Source: Coriobacteriaceae bacterium (GTDB lineage Bacteria; Actinomycetota; Coriobacteriia; Coriobacteriales; Coriobacteriaceae). Taken from it: a stretch of DNA of 24,234 bases. The position numbers and the translations under genes are program-made. Where the stretch lies: NCBI GenBank assembly GCA_902835305.1, contig CADFMD010000018.1, forward strand, positions 1 to 24,234, in the 5' to 3' direction. Numbering within the stretch: the stretch's first letter is position 1; every line of letters begins with the position of its first letter. Below are positions 15,893 to 23,483 of this stretch, piece after piece. The notes beneath the pieces were generated by a model. It saw nothing but the letters and a program-made list of their open reading frames with translations. It had not been told where the DNA came from and made no database searches.

Positions 15893-15931
15893 GGGCGGAG
15901 ATGCAGCAAACGCATGCACCTCCGCCCTTTT
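15893..15931. terminator. Terminator after the DUF1015-like gene (convergent region)
   Basis: GGGCGGAG (15893-15900) pairs with CTCCGCCC (15920-15927) followed by four T. It lies between convergent genes; on the minus strand the flank is CTTGTTTGTT, so it may work in both directions. Confidence 0.8.
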
Positions 15932-15975
15932 CGCATCAAACAATTACGCCGGTAAACCGGGCCGCAACGTCAGCG

Positions 15976-16611
15976 TTATCCACGCTGCGGACCTGCCGCC
16001 GCCACGAGCGGCTCTAGCCCCAGCTCGCGCGCGTAGTCTTCCTGCGTAAAGACTTCGACCAGTTCAAACGTATCGGCCGCATCGTCAAACGCAAAATGCA
16101 GCACTGAGCAGTTGCCCGGCACGCGTTCGCGCTCGTCGGCCGCCGCGCCCCGCACGTGGTCCAAAAACTCCTTGATAGCTGAGCCATGACTTACCGCGAG
16201 CACGCACGTATGGTCCGGACGCTGCATAAGATCGGTCAGCGTCGCCACCATGCGCGTGCGCACCTGGATCTGGCCCTCGCCGCCAAACTGCCGATAGAAG
16301 TCGCGCCACGGGCGCTCGGGCATAAGCATCACGCGCTCGGCCTCAAAGTCGCCAAAGAACCACTCACGCAGGCCGTCCAGGCGCTCGTACGCCAAGCCCG
16401 GCCACAAGTTGGCGATAGTCTGCTCGGTGCGATGAAGCGTAGAGGTGTAGGCATGATCGGGCTCAATGCCGCGCGCACGTAAAAACATGCCGGCGCGCGC
16501 CGCCTGGTCGCAACCCAACTGCGTAAGCGGCGAGTCACTCCACCCCTGAATGATACGCTTAAGGTTGAATATCGTCTGTCCATGACGGACCAGATACAGA
16601 TCTTTATTCAT
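15976..16611 (-). CDS. Histidine phosphatase family protein (phosphoglycerate mutase-like), copy 2
   Basis: The 211-residue protein has the catalytic RHG motif in YLVRHGQT (phospho-acceptor His10), the second-arginine region STLHRTEQT, an acid in LREWFFGDFE, and the second catalytic histidine in AVSHGSA. These mark the branch-2-like histidine phosphatases, often annotated as GpmB/CobC-like; the substrate is usually a small phosphorylated metabolite. I chose the ATG at 16611 with AAAGGA about 7 bases upstream. It begins 17 bases after the stop of a close paralogue on the same strand, so the two are cotranscribed and probably arose by tandem duplication. Confidence 0.88.
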   Translation of the reverse strand: MNKDLYLVRHGQTIFNLKRIIQGWSDSPLTQLGCDQAARAGMFLRARGIEPDHAYTSTLHRTEQTIANLWPGLAYERLDGLREWFFGDFEAERVMLMPERPWRDFYRQFGGEGQIQVRTRMVATLTDLMQRPDHTCVLAVSHGSAIKEFLDHVRGAAADERERVPGNCSVLHFAFDDAADTFELVEVFTQEDYARELGLEPLVAAAGPQRG

Positions 16612-16628
16612 AGGGGTCCTTTCGTTCG

Positions 16629-17171
16629 TTACCAACCCAAGAGCGAAAACGCCCCATCGCAATAGCCAAAATGAAGCACGGCACCGTTGTCGGGCAGCTC
16701 TCCCCCGCCAGTCACATACTCAAGAAACTCCTGGCAGGCTGAGCCGTGGGAAACCGCCAGCACGCAGTCGTGCTGCGGCCTGGCCATGATGCGGGACAGC
16801 GCCGCGACCATGCGCGACTGAAGCTGCACTTCCGACTCGCCGCCAAAGGCCACCGGATAATCGCCCCAGGGCTGCGGCGGCATCTCGCGATTTGATGTGC
16901 CCTCCAGCGAGCCAAAATGCCACTCACGCAGGTCATCGACCAGCTCAATGGAACGGCCCTCGCCAACGATAAGCTCGGCCGTATGCCGCGCCCGGCCCAA
17001 CGGCGAGGAATACACATGATCAAAGGCCACGCCACGCGCCGCAAACGCCGTACGCGCCGTCAGCGCCTGCTCGCGCCCGCGCGCCGTAAGCGGCGAATCG
17101 TGCCAGCCCTGCAAAATGCTCTGCACATTGAGCTCAGTCTGCCCATGCCGCACCAAATACAGATCTGCCAC
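16629..17171 (-). CDS. Histidine phosphatase family protein, copy 1
   Basis: The 180-residue protein is closely related to its downstream neighbour: DLYLVRHGQT, GW-x-DSPLT, LREW-x-FG, FGGE and CVLAVSHGSA are shared at equivalent places. It therefore carries the same catalytic RHG and SHG motifs. It is shorter at the C-terminus by about 30 residues. The start is most likely the GTG at 17171 with GGGGAGGG directly upstream; the frame is open further to 17318 but runs through the hairpin repeat at 17187-17224 and loses similarity. It is first in a two-gene unit with copy 2. Confidence 0.85.
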   Translation of the reverse strand: MADLYLVRHGQTELNVQSILQGWHDSPLTARGREQALTARTAFAARGVAFDHVYSSPLGRARHTAELIVGEGRSIELVDDLREWHFGSLEGTSNREMPPQPWGDYPVAFGGESEVQLQSRMVAALSRIMARPQHDCVLAVSHGSACQEFLEYVTGGGELPDNGAVLHFGYCDGAFSLLGW

Positions 17172-17186
17172 ACACCCTCCCCTCGT

Positions 17187-17224
17187 ACCACCACAAAGGG
17201 GACAGGAGCCTTTGTGGTCATTTT
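17187..17224. repeat. 39-bp hairpin repeat, copy 4 (diverged)
   Basis: ACCACCACAAAGG (17187-17199), the loop GGACAGGAG and CCTTTGTGGTCATTTT follow the same plan as the copies at 446, 2025 and 2985, with changes in the outer stem and loop. It is in the orientation of copy 2. It lies 30 bases beyond the stop of the nitroreductase gene and just upstream of the RBS of the phosphatase gene. Confidence 0.85.
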
Positions 17225-17254
17225 GCCGCCGGATTGCACCGCAACGACGCACAA

Positions 17255-17926
17255 CTACAGCAGCACGTCGGCAAGCGGACGCTTGGGTACGTGGTGCACC
17301 TGCGCCTCGTCGCGCCAATAATTGATGGAGCCGTCGGGGTTGGAATCGATCGCATCGATCACCTGCGTCTCGGCCGGAACGCCAAAAGCCATGATCAGCT
17401 TGAGCTCATACTTGTCGTTATCGAGCCCCATGGCATCGATCGCGTGGGGCGTAAAGGCCTTGAACATACAGGCTGCCACCTCGGGCGTGGCGCTGCGGGC
17501 GGCGAGCATCATCGTCTGCGCGGCAATGCCCGTGTCGACCTCGGTAATGGGAGCGGCAGGCTTGCCCGGAACGGCGCGCTCGGCCAGAATCGCGATATAG
17601 CCGGTCGGACGCTCGCCCTCGGCAGGACCCGGCCAATCCTTAAACGCGCCGGCCCATGCAAGCTCATCAAATACACGCACGCAATCCTCGGCACCGCTCA
17701 CCACATGAAAACGAAGACGCTGAGCATTGGCACCACACGGGGTCAGGTGCGCCAGCTCCGCCAGCTCAAGCAAAAACTCGCGCGGCACGCGCATAGACTC
17801 GTCAAAACGGCGGCACGTACGGGCACGACGGACCAACGCATCAAACGCGTCCAAGCCGAGCTTTTCGCAACCCTGCCCTGCCATCGATTCGACACTCGAC
17901 GGTGCCTCGGGAACTGCTTCGTTCAT
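17255..17926 (-). CDS. Nitroreductase family protein (FMN-dependent)
   Basis: The 223-residue protein has the nitroreductase layout: an RRARTCRRFDES FMN-phosphate motif near residues 32-43, TPCGANAQRLRFHVV for FMN contact, EVDTGIAAQTMMLAA in the dimer-interface helix, and a C-terminal basic/aromatic segment. Family members are cytoplasmic flavoproteins that reduce nitro groups, quinones or enones with NAD(P)H. I chose the ATG at 17926 because the family similarity starts soon after it. The RBS is weak (GGGGG at about 6 bases). The upstream region has TTAGG-N9-CCTAA on the minus strand (around 17955), a possible operator overlapping the promoter. The next gene downstream on this strand starts 83 bases later with a hairpin repeat between. 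Confidence 0.87.
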   Translation of the reverse strand: MNEAVPEAPSSVESMAGQGCEKLGLDAFDALVRRARTCRRFDESMRVPREFLLELAELAHLTPCGANAQRLRFHVVSGAEDCVRVFDELAWAGAFKDWPGPAEGERPTGYIAILAERAVPGKPAAPITEVDTGIAAQTMMLAARSATPEVAACMFKAFTPHAIDAMGLDNDKYELKLIMAFGVPAETQVIDAIDSNPDGSINYWRDEAQVHHVPKRPLADVLL

Positions 17927-18160
17927 AGGAACCCCCAATACAAGCCAATTGTCCTTAGGAAAATCTAACCTAAAACGTAGGCAATAACGAACAGGGCTGC
18001 AATGTTCTACACCTGTTGAATAGAAAATCGCGACGTGGGGAACAACGGAAACAATTCGGGGCCTTTGGGTTACGTTTCGCCCTCCCCGACCCATACGTCA
18101 GCGCCCTTAGGGGATACTGGTTGTAACGATCAAGGCTTACGCCGCACGGAAAGGAGACTT

Positions 18161-18763
18161 ATGGGCATCTTTAAGAACGATGACCAAAAATCGAGCCAGT
18201 TTGGATTTGACGAGAAAAGTATGGCGGGCAAAGCCGTCAAGGCCGTGCGCTGGATCTACGCCATCACGGGCGTCGTGGCGCTCATTGCTGGCATCGCGCT
18301 GCTTTTTGCACCCGCCAAGTCCCTCGTCTTTTTGACGACCGTCCTGGGTTTTTACTTTGTAATCACCGCTGCCATCAGGCTGTTCACTGCCATTTTTGAG
18401 CCGCTGCTGCCCACTGGCTGGCGCGTGACGAGCATCATCTCCAACCTACTCATTATCCTGGGCGGCGTCATAATCCTGCGCAACCAGGCCTTCTCGACCG
18501 CGACACTCACCACGATGGTGGTTATCGTGGCCGGCTTTGGCTGGATTGTCGAAGGTGTCATGTCCATTCTGGAGTCCGAGCTTTCGTCCAACCGCGCCCT
18601 TGCCATCCTGAGCGGTGCACTCTCCATCATCGCCGGCATGTTCGTGTTTATCTATCCGCTGTGGTCGGCCAAGATGCTTGTCATCTTTAGTGGCGCCGCG
18701 CTGCTGGTGTTTGGCGTAACGCTCATTGTTCGCGCCATTCAATTTGGCAAACTGGTGCACTAG
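18161..18763 (+). CDS. DUF308/HdeD family membrane protein
   Basis: The 200-residue protein has a short polar N-terminus (about 25 residues) and then six hydrophobic segments in three pairs, the layout of HdeD/DUF308 proteins. Segments include AVRWIYAITGVVALIAGIAL, SIISNLLIILGGVIIL, ALAILSGALSIIAGMFVFIY and MLVIFSGAALLVFGVTLIV. HdeD is linked to acid resistance in enterobacteria; in other bacteria the role is unknown. The ATG at 18161 has AAAGGAG 6 bases upstream. Its stop codon directly abuts the ATG of the YaiI-like gene, so the two are translated from one message. Confidence 0.88.
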   Translation: MGIFKNDDQKSSQFGFDEKSMAGKAVKAVRWIYAITGVVALIAGIALLFAPAKSLVFLTTVLGFYFVITAAIRLFTAIFEPLLPTGWRVTSIISNLLIILGGVIILRNQAFSTATLTTMVVIVAGFGWIVEGVMSILESELSSNRALAILSGALSIIAGMFVFIYPLWSAKMLVIFSGAALLVFGVTLIVRAIQFGKLVH

Positions 18764-19246
18764 ATGCCGCGAACGCTCTTTATTGATGCCGACGCCTGCC
18801 CGGTCACGCGCGAGTCGATTGACTGCGCGCGGCGGGCGGGCGTCGCCGTTGTTATCGCCGGCAATAGCACGCAAAACCTGGAACGACACATTCGCCGCGA
18901 CGACCCGCGCGATGCCGAGCACGCGCGACGCGGCTTTTGGGTCACGACGCTCGACGTGAGCGTGGGCGCCGACAGCGCCGACTTTGCCATTGTCGAACGC
19001 CTGCAGGCGGGCGACGTGGTCGTGACGCAGGACATTGGCTTGGCGAGCATGGTGCTCGGGCGCGATGCCGCCGCCATCGGTGTGCGCGGGCGCGTGTACG
19101 ACAAGGCGACTATCGACATGCAGCTGTTTATTCGCCATGAGGAAAAGAAGGTACGCCGCGCCGGCGGACGCACTCGCGGTCCGGCAGCATTTACCAGCGA
19201 AGACCGCGCCCGCTTTAAACGCAACCTCACCGAGTTGCTGCACTAA
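18764..19246 (+). CDS. YaiI/YqxD family protein (DUF188)
   Basis: The 160-residue protein is a full-length member of the UPF0178/DUF188 family. It has DADACPV (8-14) near the N-terminus, the GNST segment, VTQDIGLASMVL in the second half and an Arg-rich C-terminal tail (RGPAAFTSEDRARF). The fold is PIN-like with conserved acidic residues, but the function is not established. The ATG follows the TAG of the HdeD-like gene without any gap and has no strong RBS, so it probably depends on translational coupling. A strong terminator follows at 19249. Confidence 0.93.
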   Translation: MPRTLFIDADACPVTRESIDCARRAGVAVVIAGNSTQNLERHIRRDDPRDAEHARRGFWVTTLDVSVGADSADFAIVERLQAGDVVVTQDIGLASMVLGRDAAAIGVRGRVYDKATIDMQLFIRHEEKKVRRAGGRTRGPAAFTSEDRARFKRNLTELLH

Positions 19247-19248
19247 CC

Positions 19249-19288
19249 AAGGTAGATTTTTGAGACATGCCTAAAATCTACCTTTTTG
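19249..19288 (+). terminator. Terminator of the HdeD-YaiI unit
   Basis: AAGGTAGATTTT (19249-19260) pairs perfectly with AAAATCTACCTT (19273-19284), followed by TTTGTTTT, directly after the stop codon. Confidence 0.9.
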
Positions 19289-19333
19289 TTTTGAGCGGTG
19301 TGAGCGCTCGGAATCCATGGCTCAACAAAAAAC

Positions 19334-19402
19334 GGGCTTCAAAATGCCATGCGTCGCCGCATTGCGCAGGCGCTGAGCATGGCTATTTGAAGCCCATTTT
19401 TT
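19334..19402. terminator. Long bidirectional terminator hairpin
   Basis: GGGCTTCAAA (19334-19343) pairs with TTTGAAGCCC (19386-19395). The stem continues through GCCATGC/GCATGGC and an inner CGCC/GGCG pair. It is flanked by A-rich (left) and T-rich (right) runs, so it fits termination of the minus-strand metal exporter and backs up the plus-strand terminator at 19249. Confidence 0.85.
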
Positions 19403-19410
19403 AGGCCTAC

Positions 19411-20499
19411 TTAGAGGCCAACGGCGGAGAGGATGAGGCCCCAGCCCGCGCCGATGACGTACATCATAATCAGGAACACGGCATTTTCGCGGGCGCTGCG
19501 GTTGGTGCGGAACAGCACCAGATAACCCACGCCGGCGGAAATGAGCGTGCCGGCGAGCATCGGGGCCAGCTGCAGCGCGCCTTCCAGGTACAGTTGCGTG
19601 ATGACGACGCTGGCCGAGCAGTTGGGGATCAGGCCGACGAGTGCCGAACCCAGGACAGCGAGTGTCTCGTTGCCGCGCAGGAACTGCTCGATCGCGGACT
19701 CGCCGAACGTCTCGAGCACGGCGACCAGAATCAGCGTCACCAGAAAAATGAATACCGAGACCTGCACGGTGTGCGAGATCGCACTGCGGATGATCGACAG
19801 GACAGGCGTCCCTTCGTGGGAGTGAGAGTGACCGTGACCATCATGGTGTTCATGTTCGCCCTCATGACCGTGATCGTGGCCATGTCCGTGTTCGTGCTCG
19901 TCCTCGTCTTCATCACAACCGCAATGGTCGCGCTCGCACAGCTCGTGGATGTGGTCGGCGCTCACGCCTGCCTCGGCCACCTCGTCGATGATGTCACCGC
20001 CGCTGTGGTCGTCGTGCGCGCAGTTCACGTGGGCCGGGTTGGCCGCGGTTCCCAGCACGGTACGGCGAATCGCCGCGTGCGCGCGGGCGTTACGGCGCAG
20101 GCCGCGAATGGCAGCGTCCACGATAAAACCCGTGACCAGTGCGATCAGCGCTTTCGAAGCCAAAAGCATCGCCATAGTCTGCACGGGAACCTGCTCGGCA
20201 AGCAACAGCGGCAGCATCTCATCGGAGGTCGAAAGGAACACCGCCACCAACGTGCCCAAGGTCACGACACGGCCGGCGTACAGCGTTGCTGCCATGGCCG
20301 AAAATCCGCACTGCGGCACCATGCCCAGCAGCGAGCCAACCACGGGACCCGCAGCGCCGGCGCGCTTGATAGCGCCGTTGACGCGGTCGCCCGCAACGTG
20401 CTCAAGTGTCTCGAGAGCAAGATACGTCACCAACAAAAACGGCAGCAGCGACAGCGTGTCCTTGCCGGCGTCGAGCAGAATATCAATCAGTAAATCCAT
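19411..20499 (-). CDS. Putative ten-TM heavy-metal exporter (ArsP_2-like, putative manganese transporter)
   Basis: The 362-residue membrane protein has two similar halves. Each carries a conserved Pro-x-Cys motif at the start of a helix pair: MVPQCGFSAMAATLYAG (60-76) and LIPNCSASVVITQLYLEG (290-307). Between them is a cytosolic-looking loop packed with His, Asp and Glu (about 191-228), a likely metal-binding segment. This matches the putative heavy-metal exporter family PF11449, often annotated as manganese transporter; direction and metal are not proven. ATG at 20499 with AAAGG about 11 bases upstream. Two TACAAT-like -10 hexamers lie upstream on the minus strand (20532-20537 and 20562-20567), the second inside a palindrome (20552-20571) that could be a metalloregulator site. 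Single-gene unit. Confidence 0.85.
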   Translation of the reverse strand: MDLLIDILLDAGKDTLSLLPFLLVTYLALETLEHVAGDRVNGAIKRAGAAGPVVGSLLGMVPQCGFSAMAATLYAGRVVTLGTLVAVFLSTSDEMLPLLLAEQVPVQTMAMLLASKALIALVTGFIVDAAIRGLRRNARAHAAIRRTVLGTAANPAHVNCAHDDHSGGDIIDEVAEAGVSADHIHELCERDHCGCDEDEDEHEHGHGHDHGHEGEHEHHDGHGHSHSHEGTPVLSIIRSAISHTVQVSVFIFLVTLILVAVLETFGESAIEQFLRGNETLAVLGSALVGLIPNCSASVVITQLYLEGALQLAPMLAGTLISAGVGYLVLFRTNRSARENAVFLIMMYVIGAGWGLILSAVGL

Positions 20500-20551
20500 G
20501 ACGGATGGAACCTTTCGTGTCTTTCGGCAGCATTGTAAAAGTCCTAGCGGT

Positions 20552-20571
20552 CAACTAGGGTATTGTAGTTG
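20552..20571. promoter_or_regulatory. Candidate operator of the metal exporter gene
   Basis: CAACTA-N8-TAGTTG is a 20-bp interrupted palindrome that contains a minus-strand -10-like TACAAT. A second overlapping palindrome, CTAG-N7-CTAG, lies at 20544-20558. Position over a promoter suits a repressor site, for example of a metal-sensing regulator; the regulator is unknown. Confidence 0.35.
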
Positions 20572-20670
20572 TCCCGGGCGCGGTGCCAATAGTTGCCTAT
20601 GGTAAACTATCATCTCGCCATAACTCAGTAACCTCGAGCCGCACAACGCGGCCCGTCCAAGGAGTAGCAT

Positions 20671-21639
20671 ATGAACGTATCGCAAGCACTCGAATACGAG
20701 CGCCAGCCGTTTATCCCCATGTTTATCTACGGCGACCACGGCGCCATGGAGTCCGAGCGCCAGAAGGGCGAGGAGGCCCTCAAGGTGCTCGAGACCGAGT
20801 ACTTTACCGCCGAGGGCGACCCCGGCTTCGACTTTGCCACCGTGCGCGACCTGGCCGACCGCAACCGCGACCTGTGCGACCAGATTGGCGAGGCGCGTCT
20901 GCGCAACGTGACGCCCGCGACGCTCTCGCGCGGCCTGTCCGATGCCGACACCTGCGCCGCCATCGGCAAGATGCAAAAGCGCACCGCCGCGTCCGTTATG
21001 CGCGAAATCCGCGGCGACCGCGACGCGCTCGGCGTGGCCTACGCCCGCAAGCCCATCCAGGGCACCGTGCTCGGTATCGACATCGAGACCACCGGCCGTG
21101 CACCCGAGCGCGGCTATATCATCAACGTGGGCTGGGAGATCATGGAGCTCACCAGCGACGCCGTCCCGCATGACGCCGAGGCACACTACTGCGGCCTGCC
21201 CGACATCTACCGCGGCGAGGATGTGCCGTTGTCGAATATCCACCACATCACCTGGGACGACATCGACGGCAAAAAGCCGTTCCGCGAGAACAAAGAGCTG
21301 CAAAAGCAGCTGCTCAAGCTTATGAAGAAGTACCCGTACATGGCACACAACGCCGCCTTTGAGGACAGCTGGTTCAAGATCCACCTGGACGGCTACGCCG
21401 AGGCACGCCGCGCCGGCAAGATCATCGTCATCGACTCGCGCCAGATCTGCCGCAGCCTGGACGCCGACGTGCGCTCGCTCCCCCGCGAGTCCGCCCCAGC
21501 CGCGCTCGAGAACTGGGCGCGCCGCCGTGGAACCCTCGCCGCCGACGCCAACGAGCAGCACCTGGGCTTGGACGACACCGACCTCATGCTCCGCACCGTC
21601 CAAGCCGAGTTCAACCTCAAGAACCTATTCGCGAAATAA
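20671..21639 (+). CDS. DEDDh-type 3'-5' exonuclease (DnaQ/RNase T-like)
   Basis: Residues 132-315 form a DnaQ-type exonuclease domain: ExoI with D137 and E139 (GIDIETTG), ExoII in MAHNAAFEDSWF (224-235), and ExoIII with H297-x4-D302 (QHLGLDDTDLM). In ExoII the residue after HNAAF is Glu231 with Asp232 next to it, so the metal-binding Asp appears shifted by one. The first 130 residues are a mostly helical, charged region without recognisable domain, not seen in plain DnaQ or RNase T. The protein should digest nucleic acid 3' ends in the cytoplasm using two metal ions; whether the substrate is DNA or RNA is unclear. ATG at 20671 with AGGAG about 7 bases upstream. Followed by a terminator (21705-21742). 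Confidence 0.87.
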   Translation: MNVSQALEYERQPFIPMFIYGDHGAMESERQKGEEALKVLETEYFTAEGDPGFDFATVRDLADRNRDLCDQIGEARLRNVTPATLSRGLSDADTCAAIGKMQKRTAASVMREIRGDRDALGVAYARKPIQGTVLGIDIETTGRAPERGYIINVGWEIMELTSDAVPHDAEAHYCGLPDIYRGEDVPLSNIHHITWDDIDGKKPFRENKELQKQLLKLMKKYPYMAHNAAFEDSWFKIHLDGYAEARRAGKIIVIDSRQICRSLDADVRSLPRESAPAALENWARRRGTLAADANEQHLGLDDTDLMLRTVQAEFNLKNLFAK

Positions 21640-21704
21640 CCGATCCATCTGCGGGAGCGCCTGCCAGGCACAGCGCAATCCGTCTGGGCACACCGGCACG
21701 CAGT

Positions 21705-21742
21705 AAACTAGGGCGCAGCCTTATGGCTGCACCCTAGTTTTC
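21705..21742 (+). terminator. Terminator after the exonuclease gene
   Basis: AAACTAGGG-C-GCAGCC (21705-21720) pairs with GGCTGC-A-CCCTAGTTT (21725-21740) around a TTAT loop, followed by TT. Confidence 0.88.
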
Positions 21743-22191
21743 ATCAAAACGAGCAAATACGCGTGCTTCACATAGTCGGCAGGTTGGCCCACCTACATTT
21801 TTCGAGTTGTTCGGCCAGCTGAACCACTAGTCAAGGCCCCTTGAACCGCAATCGAGCGCTATAGTCGCCCCAATTTCGCAACCAAGCCCTATAAATCTAT
21901 CTGAATCAATTCGAATAGGACGTTGCGATCGCACCATTCGTATAGGATAAGGCCGAATAACTCAAATTATGTTGGTGAGGCATCTGAGCGGTCGGCAAAA
22001 ACGCTTAGAAGCTACGAATCCGCAACTAAAGTTCACCAAAATGGGGCAGCCGACAGAAACCTCCCCAGCCGAAGCTGCCCCCCTCAATACGACAGCTCAA
22101 AAACCCACCGTTCGCAGAAGATAAGCCGCGCCCCAATACCGTTGCCCGAAGTTTCGAGCGTATATGGCGTCCGCTATGCCATCATGCGCGT
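21743..22191. other. 450-base gene-poor region before protein B
   Basis: Lower in GC than its surroundings and without a supportable gene; the open frames here lack RBS and coding character. It holds a near-identical direct repeat, ATTCGAATAGGA (21909-21920) and ATTCGTATAGGA (21936-21947), spaced 27 bases start to start. It also has a hairpin with GGGGCAGC (22043-22050) and GCTGCCCC (22074-22081), inside which CAGC-CGAA-GCTG can form a UUCG tetraloop on the minus strand. Confidence 0.5.
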
Positions 22192-23400
22192 ATGGGAATC
22201 GTTCTGTCACATACCACGGCACGCGCTGTATACCAAACAGTCAACTCGCTCGCAAGCCACGCGACCGATCCCATATCTATGGAAAAGATCAAGGTGTCTG
22301 CGCCGACCACGTCCAACCTGGAAGCGGCGCGAGCATGGCTCAACAGAAAGAATGTCGATTCTGAAAGCATCCATGTGCTGACGTTTTCCAATAATGCCAA
22401 AAGGCACCGCAAGGGCTGCATCTGCCACTGCACGCGCTATACGTTTGATGCAGAAAGCTACCTAGAACTCGAGCCGAACGTCTACATCGTCGATATCAAG
22501 CTGTGCGCGTTAGAAGCAGCAGCCGACCTCAACCTTTCGGAGCTCGTTGAGTATTACTTTGAAATCTGCGGCTCCTACGCGCTTGGAACGTCCGACGAAA
22601 CTCAATATCGCGAGCGCCCAGCCCTAACCAGCGTTGAAGAGCTCAGAGCCTTCTTTTCAGAGGCATCGGGGTATCGTGGATCTAATAAAGCACTTAAGGC
22701 ACTTTCTTATGTACGCGAAGGCTGTCGCTCCCCACTCGAAACGGCGTTTGTCATGATGCTGACAATGCCCAAGTCAATGGGTGGCTTAGCCATACGCGCT
22801 ATCAAAACGGACTATCCGATCCCAGTCCCCAAAAGATACGCCGCCCTAACGCGACGGACGGTTTTCTACCTCGACGCGCTGCTCGAAAATTCGATGACCG
22901 ATATCGAATACAACGGCTTTTACCACGACGAGCCCGAACAGCAATCAATTGACGAGGAACGCCGAAACACGCTGCGAAACATGGGATATGCCGTTATCAC
23001 AGTTAGTCGTCATTCGTTTTTCAAGCAGTCCGCTTTTAGGCGGGTCATGGAAGCGATTCGCATTCGCGAGAAGATATGGCCCGGTCGACTCCCGGATAAC
23101 TTCGCCATCCTGCAAGAAACTCTTCGTCAATTTGTCTTGCGGCGCTACTTCGAATACGGTCGCCGCGTCCTGGAGACACTCAAAGAAGAAGAGGCCGCCA
23201 AGCGCGAAATTGCAAGCCAATATCCGCAAGCTGATGACCCGAGCATCAACGATGTGCCAGAACCCGACGACATGCAACACATCGGGGCCCTTGCTGAGGA
23301 AATCAATGGGCCTTGGGAATGCGACATGTTCGCAAAAATCGATGAAAACCGCACGGAAGACGACACGATTATTGATCTAATTGAGAATTCGCTCTTCTAA
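22192..23400 (+). CDS. AbiEi/DUF559-like protein, copy B (putative PD-(D/E)XK nuclease fold)
   Basis: The 402-residue protein is a distant paralogue of the protein at 12693-13742. Its core reads like DUF559/Vsr-type domains: SPLE (180-183), FYLDALLEN with Asp228, DIEYNGFYHD with Glu239, Gly242 and His245, IDEERRNTLRNMGYAVITVS (253-272). The N-terminal half has IHVLTFSNNAKRHRKG (60-75) and a helical IVDIKLCALEAAADL (99-113), as in AbiEi-DUF559 fusions, plus a CICHC cluster (76-80). Beyond residue 290 an extra 110-residue, strongly charged tail is absent from copy A. There is no SD before the ATG at 22192. A weak TATGCC hexamer ends 12 bases upstream with TTTCGA 17 bases before it, so the message may be nearly leaderless. 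Function unknown; a nuclease or toxin-antitoxin-like role is inference. Confidence 0.65.
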   Translation: MGIVLSHTTARAVYQTVNSLASHATDPISMEKIKVSAPTTSNLEAARAWLNRKNVDSESIHVLTFSNNAKRHRKGCICHCTRYTFDAESYLELEPNVYIVDIKLCALEAAADLNLSELVEYYFEICGSYALGTSDETQYRERPALTSVEELRAFFSEASGYRGSNKALKALSYVREGCRSPLETAFVMMLTMPKSMGGLAIRAIKTDYPIPVPKRYAALTRRTVFYLDALLENSMTDIEYNGFYHDEPEQQSIDEERRNTLRNMGYAVITVSRHSFFKQSAFRRVMEAIRIREKIWPGRLPDNFAILQETLRQFVLRRYFEYGRRVLETLKEEEAAKREIASQYPQADDPSINDVPEPDDMQHIGALAEEINGPWECDMFAKIDENRTEDDTIIDLIENSLF

Positions 23401-23483
23401 AGGCGATCTCTGCGGATGTCCACGGTGGCGCGCGCAGACGTGGTGTAAGAGCGTCCCGAGGTCCGTCGCTGCAATTCCCGATG

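Noticed and set aside
21923..22381. 152-codon plus-strand frame before protein B
   Set aside because: Its sequence is Arg/Ser-rich and low in coding character, it overlaps the start of protein B in another frame, and it has no RBS.
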